From Actinernus sp. WN-2022 (taxonomy: Eukaryota > Cnidaria > Anthozoa > Actiniaria > Actinernidae): a stretch of 64,000 nucleotides of DNA. Shown one piece after another: positions 42,388 to 54,176 of the stretch. Location of the stretch: the NCBI GenBank assembly GCA_030867875.1, contig JAOWCC010001589.1:139225745-139289744 (forward strand). The letters run 5' to 3'. Position 1 is the first letter of the stretch, and each line of letters starts with the position of its first letter. The position numbers and the translations under genes are program-made. The notes beneath the pieces are model-generated. The model saw nothing but the letters and a program-made list of their open reading frames with translations, was not told where the DNA came from and ran no database searches.

Positions 42388-44158
42388 AACAAGAGCCCAT
42401 CTGGGCTTACACTCGGGCCACATGAGATTGAAGATCAAATACACTTTCATTTGAAATCCTCTTAGTAATAACCAAAGTGAAGAATTATTAGCTGAATTTA
42501 GCAGTCTTTAGGAGTGGCCGGTAGCGCGGTGACTTTCATTCTCTGCTCCCCTAGTATATATGTAATTTAATATTTTTATTTTTCTCGTATGTTGACCTTT
42601 TAATTGAAACACTCTACTTATTCGTTGAACACACTGCATTTGAGCAGGCATATATTCATTGTTTTGAACCCGATAATTAACCGTACTACCGTACTTCATG
42701 GTCCCTTTCTTTAGTAGTGGGTTGTCGGTCAGGTGATTGTAAACTCAAGTCATTTAGCACAGAAAATGTATTCTGATGAATAGGGATCGGGTTGTCATGT
42801 AAGAAAGATGGCTCTTGGACAAACTAATTCGTTGCTAAAGCTTTAGTAGGTTGGGTAGTCTCGGAACACTGGAGACCTTGGTCTTTTATTGTCTTCTTTT
42901 TTGTATTCTTCTTTTTTAAGTTTGAAAGTCGGATCTCAGCTTTATTATAAATATCCGCTTTCAACTCGCCATTTTCAACTTCTAGGTCAATAATCAGTGT
43001 GATGACAGCATCTTGATTTCGGTCTTTTATATATTATCTTGCTGCACTAATTTGTCTTCCAAATGACCGAGTTTCGTTTTGATGTAACGAGAGTAAGAAT
43101 TCATTACCCATACAGTTAGGTCAGCCTCCATGTTACAAATCAAGGTCATTAAATCAGCGAGAGAGTTCTTATTGCGGGCTAACAAATATCCTCGTGAAGA
43201 ATCTCAAGAATTCCGTCTCTTCCGGTTTGAATTTGACTCATGTGTATGTTGCTTTTGGAGTTTCGAGGATATGTTGATACAAAACTACAGGCTCTTGGGG
43301 TTTTTCATTGACTTGTGAACGTGCAGGCTCTGTAACTTGTTTTGTTTTCTTAGTATAACATAAAGTGTTAAACATGTTCATGTTATCAAGCATGTCGCGC
43401 GTGACCTCTGTTTCTTCATTCATTAAGTGCTCTACTTTAGCTTTCATCTGTAATCTGGGAAACTCTATCTTTGCCCATGCCTTGGCACATAACTACGGCC
43501 TGTTGTTAAGTAGACGTGGATGATTATAAGTAAAATCCTTCGACAGCTTGTACCGTTTCCGCTAGGTCAATATCCTCGCTGGAACGAAATAACTTGATCT
43601 CGATACTCTCTGATCCAACTTACGGTAAATTTAAATCTCTGACAGTTTTTAAGAGACTCATAACATTGGTCTTGAAGTGCCTTCACCCAAAATAAGATGT
43701 TCTCCTCGGATGTTTTAAATGCAGCACAGCGAGCCGATGGCTTATAGATTCCAATATATATTTCTTTGGCTTCAGGTCATCGTACGTGTCGTATATAAAA
43801 TCACTGGCCATCTGGGTAAAAAACGCGGTCCTTCGGCTCCGACAATAGCGCCAGTTGAAATATCCTGAGCCTGTTGGAAGGCTTTCGCACGAGTGAAGTT
43901 AAATAAAACATTAAACTGGCTTACATTTGAGAGATTAGAGAGAAAGTTCCTCGCGGGTCTTCCTCCATCTTGCTTTACTGTATTAAATTATGTAAATAAA
44001 TTAACCTGGCGATTGTTGCGTGACCAGCACAGTGCAATCTGATTGGTGTGAATTTGACCTTTAACGCATGCGCAGAAATTTTGCGACACCCAACAAAAAA
44101 AAAAAAAAAGAACGGCTTGCATTTTAAGACTCGGTGCTGCCACAGGCAGCCCGAGTAA
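42388..44158 (-). mobile_element. Helitron2/Helentron-like element, copy b (1.8 kb)
   Basis: Same ends as copy a, without the nested MITE. Contains the same decayed fragments (YTKKTKQVTEPARSQVNEK at about 43350). Internal deletions and single-base changes differ from copies a and c. Confidence 0.65.
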
Positions 44159-44512
44159 TAAGTTTAATCAGTAAGCGGAAGTTTACACCATATGTTGACA
44201 AGCACAGAATATGGATATGCGGAATTAAAGCGACTTTGTATTTCTCGTAAACTATAAGTAACCATGATCTATAAAATATTTTCATAATGGCTATTTAACT
44301 GCGATTTTGAAAACAGACGGTCATGCCAGACGCCAATACAAAGTAAGTTTGTATTTCAATGGCCAGGTGACATTTGTATCAGTTCAGTAAAGCTAAGTGT
44401 CAATAATAACGTAACAAGAAGCTTCACGCAGCTTGAACTCCGGCGTATCTTTTTTAACGCGGAAGCTCTCATAAACCAAAATCAGATGCGAAAGTACGCA
44501 CGCACAGTTAAC

Positions 44513-44649
44513 CTGATCTAAAACTTCACTGACACGAGTGGCCATGGACAGAAGTAGAACACGAGTTAGAACACGAGCGACTTCAAGAAAGCCCGGTAGC
44601 GACCCTAAGATAACACCAGGCTGATAAGCAAATACCGTATACAATAATC
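44513..44649 (-). CDS. Possible exon of a membrane protein (low confidence)
   Basis: On the - strand CTTTTTGCAG precedes a 137-bp open segment encoding LLYTVFAYQPGVILGSLPGF and LTRVLLLSMATRVSEVL. It ends CAG|GTTAAC. The segment is partly hydrophobic and splice-bounded, but no partner exons were identified. It could be a captured exon or chance. Confidence 0.3.
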
Positions 44650-45367
44650 CTGCAAAAAGAACACCGGATCCAAAGTGTGGACCTAACCAGACAAAATATA
44701 AAATAATGACAACAATAACAATTCGAAAGACTACAGCAAAGCTGTTCCGGTGTGATACTCAACAATGGCACAACGGCTAAGATAACACAGGTAGCCCAAA
44801 AATAATAAAACTCCACACGAGTCAGAACAGGGTGAACACGACTGTACTAGCACTTCATAATTTAATTAACAATAAAATATAAAAAATGATTAATAAAATT
44901 CGTTATCATGTTAGTTGTTTCGGGATACCTGTGTTATCAGTGCGATACCCTCTGTTTGTAATTTCGGGCTACCTGTGTTTGACTTAGTTATTTCGGAGTT
45001 AACGGTAGTTTTCGTAAAGTTGACACTACTAAGAGCCATATTGAGTTGTCACGGAAGTCCGTAAATTAAAGGTACAGCGGGTTTCTAGTACTTCGAGCAA
45101 TCGGCTGTCATGGACTGGAAACTTACTTTTACAGTCAATTGGTCAGAAGTCTATGCTCTTTGTGATGCTGATGTTTTTGGCCATCAGAAAGTATTTTTAA
45201 CTTACTTTTCGTACAGTGTTTGGACGAGATTGGCCGATATTAGATTTTACGCAAAATTGTCAATATAATTTATGTTGTACATCTAAGAACAGAACTGTTT
45301 GTCCAAATGTTTTCAATTTTTTTCTTTCACACGGTCAGCATCCCTGTTTACTGCTGTATAAATTAGA
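44650..45367. other. Intergenic; left member of a direct-repeat pair
   Basis: 45047-45265 (CGGAAGTCCGTAAATTAAAG, TTCGAGCAATCGGCTGTCAT, GGTCAGAAGTCTATGC) is repeated in the same orientation at 47932-48162, flanking the 2.3-kb element. Confidence 0.6.
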
Positions 45368-47704
45368 CAATACACGCCTTTCATAAGTTTTACTTCCGCT
45401 CACGAAGACGAGGCTCCAGGTGGTATGAAATCCAAGATGGCGGACAACTGCTCAGTCTCAGCTAGAAAGTACCTCCGAAAAGGACTCGAAAAGTGTGTTA
45501 TTTAGTAGATCGTACCTGAATTTGGCTTCAGAATCACTGTATTTATGTTCATGTATAGTCTACCGTATATTAACTGATGATTTGCATGAAAAACGTCCAC
45601 GTTTTGGGCAAAATACCGAAAGAGCGCGGATGAAACTTTTAAACTATTAACTTTTGTTGAAAATCTCAACAGATCAGTACCACAAAAAGCACACGCCGTA
45701 TGAAATACTGCATTGCTGTGTACACTATGTACTGGAATAACTCTTGAGACGTGATTTGTAGTGTAAGCCGACCCAAAACTGAGAAAGAGTATGGCTGATA
45801 CGGTTGCTTGAAATATGACTAACTTATGGTTGTTCAGTTAACGTATAACTTTGAGGGAAGTGGGGTTTCTTGGTGTTACAGATCACCACATATGTAACAC
45901 AAAGAAAACTACTGTCTTCTAAAGCAAAACAACACCCTGAAATACAAAGAACCCTATCCCCAGAAACAATGAATCAAACAATGAATCTGCTTCACCAAGA
46001 AGCACCCAGAAAAGTGATATTTGAAGTATACGGGCATCAGGCGTCGTATTAGGTACAGGCATTCCCGGAAAAATATGTTCCCTTGGTGTCAACGTACTCA
46101 AGAGAAGAGAAATCTTCAAGCATAATTCTGGCTCTTGGAAACAATGACAGCTACAGCTACCAGAATGAAGAAACTACTGTTGATGATATTCAATCAATGG
46201 GCATCAGTCAAACGATGAAAATACAGATTCAACCGACCGCTATTGAAAAACCTGCTCGTTTTTCTTCTTCAAGGAAATAAAAAAAAAAATTAGTTTCTAC
46301 ACAGGATTCTCATCTTCTAAAATATTTCAGGTCTAGTATGATTTTTATAATGTTTGAGAGGAGGAAGAAATATCATTTATTGAAATAAATGTTTAATTGA
46401 GGCTAACAGTAATATGGGAACTGAGGGAATACCACTTATAAACAGTGGCTATACAAGCAATCCAGGTCAATAAAAATATGAAAACATTAAGTACTAAATA
46501 AATTGTAACAAACATATTAAAACTATTAACTGGTAAAATAGGTGTTAACTAAGTGGTGGTTGAAGGTGATATTAAAATTAGTCCACATAAAATTGAGGGA
46601 ATCATAAGATGAGTGATAATGTGTGTATGGATAGCAGGGTTTTAGCCCAGAAGGTTCGGGGTAAGGTGAAGCAAAATCAGAAATGAGAAAAAAACTAAAA
46701 AAAAGGAACATTATGAGTAGTGAGAGCTGCTAAATAAACAATAACTGATATAACAATGTGGTGGCCTGATGAAATGAGAGTGAAGGGAGTGGGGGAAGTT
46801 GCTTGGGGAAAGGAGGGCATTGGCACCCCTGCCCCATCTCCCCTTATTTGACTGGCTAAAACCCTAGATAGGGTGAGCTAATATACCACACAGAGCATGC
46901 AGGGATAGGGGAATTAAGGAACCACTACTAATTACAATCGGTTTGTGCTAAGCTTTTCATTATATATAATTATCAAATTATCAATAATTGCACAAAAGAA
47001 TATTTTGTACAAAATGGTAGTGTTAGAAATTTGAATTCCATTCAAAAAGCCCAAGCAGTGTCCAAAAGCCTCTGCTAGATATATTCTAACTACAAATAAA
47101 CTTATTTTAATGGTATATGAATAATAAAATCAATACTGTATGCTGTTACACAATAATGTAAGTGATACAAAGTCAGGGAATATACATTGAAGGGTAGGGT
47201 ATGAATTGTATACAATGTGAAAAAAGGGTCTGAAAAAAATAGAATTTACCATATAATGGGTATATAGGGATATGGGAAGGAAAACGTGAAAATTTACTTT
47301 AGGCAGAAGATATTTCCGACTCCTTTAAGTTAGCTTAGATATCTTCGACGGAAAGATGCCCCTGAGATAATTAATATCGTCCTCTGTAAGCTGCAAACGT
47401 TTTTTAGATTTGCAACCTGTCGGGTGTACATTGTTCGGAAATGACCGATGACTTGATCAAGTAGAAAAGTACTTTTCTGTGCGCTAAACAATATACTAAA
47501 ATAATGCAGACTACACATGGACATAAATACAGTGATTGTAAAACCAAACACAGGTATGATTTACTGAATAACATACTTTTGGGAGTATTTTCGGAGGTAC
47601 TTTCTATCTGAGACTGTGCAGTTGTCCGCCATCTTGGATTTCAAACCACCTGGAGCCTCGTTTTCGTAACCGGAAGTAAAACTTATGAAAGGCGTGTATT
47701 GCAA
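45368..47704. mobile_element. 2.3-kb DNA element with ~105-bp inverted arms
   Basis: Left CAATACACGCCTTTCATAAG and right CTTATGAAAGGCGTGTATTG lead into arms containing GGCTCCAGGTGG and AATCCAAGATGGCGGACAAC with their complements. Arms are roughly 90% identical. The interior includes two short open segments (45880-46052, 46083-46280) after a TTACAG acceptor-like site, which may be captured exons. No transposase motif was recognised. Confidence 0.7.
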
Positions 47705-48048
47705 TCAATATTTCTGGTCCAAAAGTTTGGAAAACTAAGACATGGTGTAGCGCATTCGACGCTCGAAAGTTCAGTACGGAAGTCCGTGAAGTGACTAGTG
47801 ACTTTGAAGTAGTTCGAACTATAGGCTGTCATGGACTGAATAATTTGTTTTACAGCTTTATATGTATGTCGATTTTCGTACAGTATTTCTAGCTCTACTT
47901 CAGTTGTAGCGCCCTTGACACTATTGTCACGAAAGTCCGTAAATTAAAGTTATTAGCGGATTTCTAGTACTTCGAGCTATCGGCTGTCATGCACCGAAAA
48001 CTTACTTTTACAGTTTCATATTTATCTCAATTGGTCAGAAGTCTATGC
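47705..48048. repeat. Diverged repeat units with paired GGAAGTCCG motifs
   Basis: At least two units (from about 47775 and 47932) share CGGAAGTCCGT/CGAAAGTCCGT, TTCGA-C-AT-GGCTGTCATG and a TTTACAG segment. They resemble 45047-45265. An inverted, decayed set is visible at 52.5-52.8 kb. Confidence 0.5.
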
Positions 48049-48352
48049 TCTTTGTGATGCTGAGGTTTTTTGGCCATCAGAAAGATATTTAACTTACTTT
48101 TCGTACAGTGTTTGGACGAAATTGGCCGATATTATATTTTACGCAAAATAGTCAAATAGCAACTAGACGGTTTTCCTCTCCGGATTTGCTCTCAATAAAT
48201 GCTTTGTGATGCTGAGGTTTTTTGGCCATCAGAAAGATATTTAACTTACTTTTCGTACAGTGTTTGGACGAAATTGGCCGATATTATATTTTACGCAAAA
48301 TAGTCAAATAGCAACTAGACGGTTTTCCTCTCCGGATTTGCTCTCAATAAAA
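48049..48352. repeat. Perfect-looking tandem duplication of 152 bp
   Basis: TGCTGAGGTTTTTTGGCCAT through TCCGGATTTGCTCTCAATAA occurs twice in tandem (period 152) with no difference that I could see. It is either very recent or an assembly artefact. Confidence 0.85.
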
Positions 48353-48996
48353 CCAGGAGGGAAACTATACTCTGTCCAACACATCCTGCCACACCAAATG
48401 TCAGTTGAGAAAACAACCTTACGATTTTGCTAGAAACGTCGACGTCCGGCAGTAGTCAGCCTTAGTTTGTTTTATTAACCACCAATTTTGCATATAGAAC
48501 ACAAGAGCCTGCTTGTAAAAATGTGACCTCGTTTCCAGACATGTTTTGACTTGTTCTAGACTTAGGAAAACACAATTAATTGATCAAATAACAAACTCCC
48601 TCTCCTGTCATTCACTTTAATTAGTTATCAGCCGACAAGGCGGACAAGTTATCTCGAGTTGTCTCATATTGATGATCCCGTTATCTAAACGTGTTTGCAT
48701 GACACTTAACTTGAGATTGTATTTCGCTTATGCTATTAGATCTGTTCAGACAGCGCAGATGGAAATCAATGTATTCGTTGTTCATGTATTTTTTGGTCAA
48801 CAACAGTTCCTTTACAAGAATAATAAGATGAGAAAGTAGTTAAAATGAACTCGAAGTCTCACGCGTTGCTCGTTTCCCATTCCCATAGTGGTAACTATTC
48901 GGTGATGATATTATGTGATCTAAACAGTGTTAAATAAATATATAATATTTACGGCGCATGCCTCCTGGTTTATCGCTCGATCACAGCGTCTCCGAC
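48353..48996. other. Intergenic; nothing recognised
   Basis: The stretch 48680-48800 resembles 57275-57400 (GATTGTATTTCGCTTA, GTTGTTCATGTATTTTT), a diverged repeat. Confidence 0.4.
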
Positions 48997-48997
48997 C

Positions 48998-49030
<33 letters not shown>

Positions 49031-49413
49031 ACTCTACCTAAAGTTGGGTAGGGGTGTGCCGCTGGGGCTCTGAAACCCTTACCCTGTTTAAGACAAAAAA
49101 ACTCAAATTTCCATACCCTGTTCAAGACAAAGTGTTAACATTTTCCCTCTATAAGACAAATAACAAATTATCTATACTTGGATGTCAGTGTTTATTGTGA
49201 TCTTGTATAATGAGTGTCATAACTAAATAAGTCTTCAGCAAGCACTAGACTAAATAACGGCACTAGATAAATACCATACCCTGTTCAAGATCTGTCGATG
49301 TGAAAATGGATACCCTGTCTAAGATCAGAAACTCGAAAAACCATACCCTGTCCAGCGGATCATCCCCGTATAGTCCATATATGGGAGTACCCCCCCCCCC
49401 CCCCCCCCCCGGG
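48997..49413. mobile_element. 417-bp hAT-like element with G and C tracts and 8-bp target duplication
   Basis: Begins CCC plus 30 G (49000-49029) and ends with about 21 C plus GGG. TCTCCGAC lies directly on both sides (48989-48996 and 49414-49421). Internally it repeats ATACCCTGTTCAAGAC-like phrases about six times. An 8-bp target duplication is the hAT hallmark. Confidence 0.75.
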
Positions 49414-49655
49414 TCTCCGACCCACACGCGGTTAGAGGCAAAGGTCTGCACTGATCAACACCGCATTTAAAGATAATAAGTTGAGACAGGAGAGTATAGG
49501 TTTTGATCAACTACACCGCTAAAAGTACCGATCGCTTCATACATTCTCTTGGCTTGAGTTACTACGGATCTCTACTAGATCATGGGAGAATTTAGAATTG
49601 ATCACGGCATTGTGAAATTGAATGACAGATGACGATTAGCAAAAGTTGGCTACGA

Positions 49656-49662
49656 TATATAG
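49656..49662 (+). promoter_or_regulatory. Candidate TATA box (TATATAG)
   Basis: TATATAG lies 75 bp before the ATG of the signal-peptide exon. A start site about 30 bp downstream would leave a short, unspliced leader. Confidence 0.45.
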
Positions 49663-49736
49663 TTTTACGTTAGAGCTCTCGTTCAGAAGATCAGAGTGGA
49701 CGATACAACAACAAGCGGAAGTATTTCTGTACAACA

Positions 49737-49797
49737 ATGGGAGGCTTTCTTCTGGGTCGCGTTCTTCTATTTCTCATTGTTGTTTCACTGGTCGAAG
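49737..49797 (+). CDS. Candidate first exon encoding a signal peptide
   Basis: ATG in context AACAATGG opens MGGFLLGRVLLFLIVVSLVE, an ideal secretion signal. It then reaches the donor GAAG|GTAAGC in phase 1. A TATA box lies at a suitable distance. No phase-1 downstream exon was confirmed, so the product is unknown. The long intronless frame at 49696 reads through the donor and is less likely. Confidence 0.5.
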
Positions 49798-50651
49798 GTA
49801 AGCTGCTGTTTTTCAGTTGCTTCAAAGAAATCAACTATTTCCGTTTTAAAAGGGTGCGCAATAACAATTACAAACTACTTTTAAACTGATAACAACTATG
49901 TTTCCTATACGGTACACAATTGCTAGTGGGTGTTTGCATGATTTTTGTTACGTGATCAATGAGAAGAGTATTACTTTTGTTAAGAGGCACGGAAAACCCC
50001 TTCCAGAGAATAAGAAACTAATTAACATCAAATATAAGTGCTATGAAGGATTTATAAAAATACATTTTTGTGATATTATTTACTTAACAGACATTTTTGC
50101 GAATTGCACTGCATATTCATTTGTCTCTGTGGTCTTAAGCTATGTCGAGGAAATGCAATGTTCATACTTTAATACATGTTTTGGCAATAGAAATCCATAT
50201 ATATATATGTTCTTCTCTGAGTAAAGAAGATAACATGCATTACAAGCAAGCAAACGTGTGTTTGTTTTCGTCGAGATAACAGGTCTCGGCCGCCGTAACA
50301 ATATAAGTGGGTTATGTCGAAGTATTCGGCGAGTTGTCGGGCAGAATTGGAAATGAGGTGGATTTTTTAGGGCAGAAAAACCGGAGAACCATGACGAAAA
50401 CCCCTGTCAGAACAATCACTCAGATGTAGTACCAGCAAATTCAACTTATTTTTATAAATAAGAATTGGTTTTAACAAACTTCAACGTCATTGAACAAAGG
50501 TGGGGAATGATAAAACCCATCCACTGGACCAACTTTAAGACAACAAGATGGTCACTCTCAAGGAAGTGAGATTGAGAAGGGGCTTCATGAGGCAGGGTAG
50601 CCTTTGTCGATCATTACAATTTATGCTTTGCGAAGGTGTGGCTATTGTTAC
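49798..50651. other. Possible intron; nothing recognised
   Basis: The 108-codon open frame at 49898-50224 shows no domain or splice context. The G-rich patch at 50651-50666 starts the next element. Confidence 0.35.
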
Positions 50652-51120
50652 CCGGGGGGAGGGGGAAATTGTTGGGTAGGGGTGTGCCGCGGATACCTAA
50701 AAACCCTCACCCTATCCCAGACCTAAAAATGCCGTTTACCATACCCTATCCCAGACTTGAAGCAAAAAATATATACCCTATCTCAGACCCAAACCATAGA
50801 TTTATACTCATGCATCAACTTATATATGTGGAATTCTATATTGCAGTAAAGTAAGAACAAAGTATCAATTAATTCAATGTTTTTGGGGCATGGTTTATTA
50901 GAATGATCTGCATTACTTCAAGTACTGTGGTGTACTTTGTAGTGTGGTCAGTAGAGCGCTAATCATGGCGTCAACGACAAGTATATCAAAATCCATACCT
51001 TTTCACAGACCAAAACCGTAAAAAGGATACCCTATCCCAGACCTCGGCAGCTCAAAAACCATACCCTTTCCCGCGGCACATACCCGTATAGCTCATATAA
51101 GGGAGTACACACCCCCCCGG
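50652..51120. mobile_element. 469-bp hAT-like G/C-tract element, complete copy
   Basis: Begins CCGGGGGG and ends CCCCCCCGG, with ATTGTTAC immediately on both sides (50644-50651 and 51121-51128), a perfect 8-bp target duplication. Internally ACCCTATCCCAGACC-type phrases repeat. The empty site at about 50820 shows where the 38.4-kb copy took its MITE. Confidence 0.82.
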
Positions 51121-51199
51121 ATTGTTACATACTTTCTGAGAATACTTAAAACAATACTAAATTATATCGAAAATGTGTTTACGCTTAATTAGCTCGAAT

Positions 51200-51350
51200 C
51201 GCGTAAAGATTGACATAGCTGAGACAAGTTCAAGGTATTACCTTGAACTTGTCTCAGCTATGTAGTGGGGTATTACCTTGAACTTGTCTCAGCTATGTAG
51301 TGGGGTATTACTCTTGAACTTGTCTCAGCAATGTCAACCTATCCGCTTTA
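51200..51350. repeat. Local inverted plus tandem rearrangement
   Basis: CTGAGACAAGTTCAAGGTAT is followed by its complement TACCTTGAACTTGTCTCAG, and then a ~43-bp unit (TGAACTTGTCTCAGCTATGT plus AGTGGGGTATTAC) is tandemly repeated. The paralogous place at 38970-39000 has only the simple sequence. Confidence 0.75.
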
Positions 51351-51566
51351 CGCGACAGACGGAAAGATAGAAAATCCGATATTCCGGCTGAAATAATATC
51401 ATATTCATTGTTCTTCGAAGACAGTAATGAGAGCACACTAGAAGAATGCTTATTAAATCAATTCCATCTTGTGAAAGTGGTCGTGCTAGGCATTTAATGT
51501 ATTAATTAAAGTTGTTTTTACTTTAAAAAAATATATGATACACATATTATTTTTGTTAATAATAAT

Positions 51567-52070
51567 TACTCGGGCTGCCTGTGGCAGCGCCGAGTCTTAA
51601 AATGCAAGCGGTTATTTTTTTATTTTTTTATTTCATGTCAGACGGCTTCTGCGCATGCGTTAAAGGTCAAATTCGAACCAATCAGATTGCACTGTGCTGG
51701 TCACGCAAACAAAGGTTAGATTTCCTCAGGCGCGCTCAGATAAGAAAACTAGGCGAGACAAGGAGATATCAATTGCAAATAGTCATTGTCAGAAATCTAT
51801 TCCATCGTGGGCAATTATGCAATACAACCTAAATTTGGGTCAGGTCCATATTTTACGACAGAATAACCAGAGTCTTTCTACTGGATTTGGAGAGCTCGAG
51901 ACATTATACAAGTCTGCTAATATGGGGAAAACTGAAACAAAAAATGAACTTTGACGGCAGAAACCCTCATATTTGAGCCAAGCGGAATATTTACATGATC
52001 CGCTAAGATTTTTACAAATCTAATTAGTCAACTTATCTCATGTGGCCCGAGTGAAAGGCCAGATGGGCTC
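51567..52070 (+). mobile_element. Helitron2/Helentron-like element, copy e (504 bp)
   Basis: Begins ACTCGGGCTGCCTGTGGCAG and ends GGCCCGAGTGAAAGGCCAG then ATGGGCTC, lacking the last TTGTT. The interior differs from copies a-c. Its inner 300 bp reappears inverted at 56934-57245, so it carries a different passenger. Confidence 0.65.
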
Positions 52071-52420
52071 ATTTCTACTTTCAACACACAGTCGCTAAAC
52101 TGTACGAAATCTCCAAGAATAAATCCCTAATGTCCAAACTAACGGGAAAAACTGAAAGAGGAAATCCTTGTGAGAAATCGACGTACATATGAAGCTATAT
52201 AAGTTATCATCGACTATATGGGAGTCAAACATCGAGCTGCTATGAAACCGCTTGTGACAGTTTGTTTACGCACTTTCATGACAAACGAACGTTTCTACTT
52301 TCGACACAACGGTCGCTAAACTGTACGAAATCTCCAAGGATATATCCCTAATGTCCAAACTAAAGGGAAAAACTGAAAGAGGAAATCATTGTGACCAATC
52401 GACATAAATATGAAGCTCCA
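52071..52420. repeat. Direct repeat, period about 220 bp
   Basis: TTTCTACTTTC.ACACA, CGCTAAACTGTACGAAATCT and GGGAAAAACTGAAAGAGGAA occur at 52072-52170 and again at 52292-52390. A third, weaker unit follows near 52540. The units look related to the 47.7-48.1 kb set in inverse orientation. Confidence 0.6.
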
Positions 52421-53533
52421 GAAGTAATTATTGAATACATGAGAACCCATAGAGAAAACCGATAATAATGAACACGGTATTAGTTTCACCGACATTTGTG
52501 GCGTAACTGAACTCGCACTACAGCATAGCTTGAAATACTGTACGAAAACTCCCGTTTAAAAATTTCCTGATGCCGAAAGGACCGTAGCATTTAAACAAGA
52601 TATCCTTCTGACCAATCGACATACATATTAAGCTGTGAAAGTATGTTTCCATTCCATAACAGCCGATAGTGCAAACTAGTAAACTGCCACTAGTAAATTG
52701 ACCTTGCGTACTTCCGCGATTACTGAACTTTCTAGCGTCAAATGCATGTGTTACGTTTCCAAACTTTAGGACAAGAAATCTTCCATAGCCGAGAATGTTC
52801 TATTTTTTTTACAGCTGAGAACTGTATTATTAAACATAAGAAATAAAACAATGGTGCCATTTGAAGAATTATATCATGTCAAAAGTGCAAACGAAGAAAT
52901 ATATATCTACGGACGCGAGCAGCTCGATCGTTTCACTTTGGTCAAACTCGGACTGTTTACGACTGGAACCTGCAGTTTTATCGGACCTGCAGACTAAATT
53001 GTAAACGTGTGGCCGTGTTCAGGCTAGTAAATCTAGCTAGCTAACCACAGGAGGTAGCGAGCTTCTTTAGTCTGAACAGTTTTTCTGCTCTGGTGATTAG
53101 CTAGCTAGTGGTCGGTGGAATACTTTGAAGTTCCAAGCTACCTTGCGAGGTAGCTTGAATAGAATCTAGCGCGCTAAAAGCCCATCGATGACAGATTTTA
53201 GTTATTTTAAGGTTTTGAAATGTACACAAATGTCAAGTCAGTGTTATCATCCGATCTAGCCGACTTCTAGCTCTCGCTACGACCACGTTCACTACTCGCT
53301 CCAAGGTAATTTCTCTTACCATGACAACTACCGGGTGTATTGTACGTCAATTGAGCCATCATGGATAACGAGGATCGCCAAACACCAGTCAGTAGCAGTT
53401 TTTCGCACAGTTTTAATATTTTGGTTGAAATTTCAATTGAGCACTTTGGCGGTCAATTATTTGCGATTACGAAACACTTGCGCCAAGGGCAGTCATAGAC
53501 CAAATTTCTATGTCTGAATGGGGGGGTCTACAT
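52421..53533. other. Intergenic; nothing firm
   Basis: Contains short palindromes such as AAGCTACCTTGCGAGGTAGCTT at about 53136. No exon recognised. Confidence 0.35.
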
Positions 53534-53735
53534 GTCAGTTGTCAGTTAAAATGTTGGCCATTTGTCAGTTGTCAGTTAGCCCTAGTTAATCATTACTAGA
53601 GAAAATTTACAATGTTTGACCCACAAAAACCAAATTTGTCAGTTGTCAGTTATTTTTCGGTTGTCAGTTGTCAGTAAAAAAATCGTCATTTGTCAGTTGT
53701 CAGTTATTTTTAAGGCTGTTTGTCAGTAGTCCGTT
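53534..53735. repeat. Dispersed TTGTCAGTTGTCAGTTA repeat cluster
   Basis: The phrase TTGTCAGTTGTCAGT occurs about five times within 200 bp with unequal spacers, so it is not a simple tandem array. It may be reiterated ends or protein-binding sites of a small element. Confidence 0.65.
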
Positions 53736-53944
53736 AACCCCATTCATGCCCTCTTAAGAGATAGAAACAAACCAGAAGAGGGAAAAACAAAAAGTAAAAC
53801 CTACTAAGTTACTAGGTCTGAACAGTACTAATTTATTAACTAGCTGCGAGTTGCTGACAGATATCTCAAGACTCTAGCTTGCTGCACGATAGTAGTCTGA
53901 ACATACATACACACATGAATAAGTAGTGTTAGTTTCAATAAAAG

Positions 53945-54166
53945 ATCAACTACTTTAATTTACATACGAGAAAACAAAAATATTAAATTACATACATGTA
54001 TATATATACTAGGGGAGCAGACAATGAAAGTCACCGCGCTACCGGCCACTCCTAAAGACTGCTAATAATTCTTCCCTTTGGTTATTACTAAGAGGATTTC
54101 AAATGAAAGTGTATTTCATCTTCAATCTCATGTGGCCCGAGTGAAAGCCCAGATGGGCTCTTGTTC
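53945..54166 (+). mobile_element. Helitron-like copy f, 3' end only
   Basis: Matches the last ~220 bp of the family (reading + here) through GGCCCGAGTGAAAGCCCAG and ATGGGCTCTTGTT. It is truncated at its 5' side within a tatata run. Confidence 0.65.
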
Positions 54167-54176
54167 GTATTATTTT

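Noticed and set aside
45047..48162. LTR retrotransposon (direct repeats flanking 2.3 kb)
   Set aside because: The direct repeats lack TG..CA ends, the interior has inverted arms and no gag/pol motifs, and similar units occur singly elsewhere.
49898..50224. 108-codon frame
   Set aside because: No domain, no splice context; AT-rich composition like flanking DNA.
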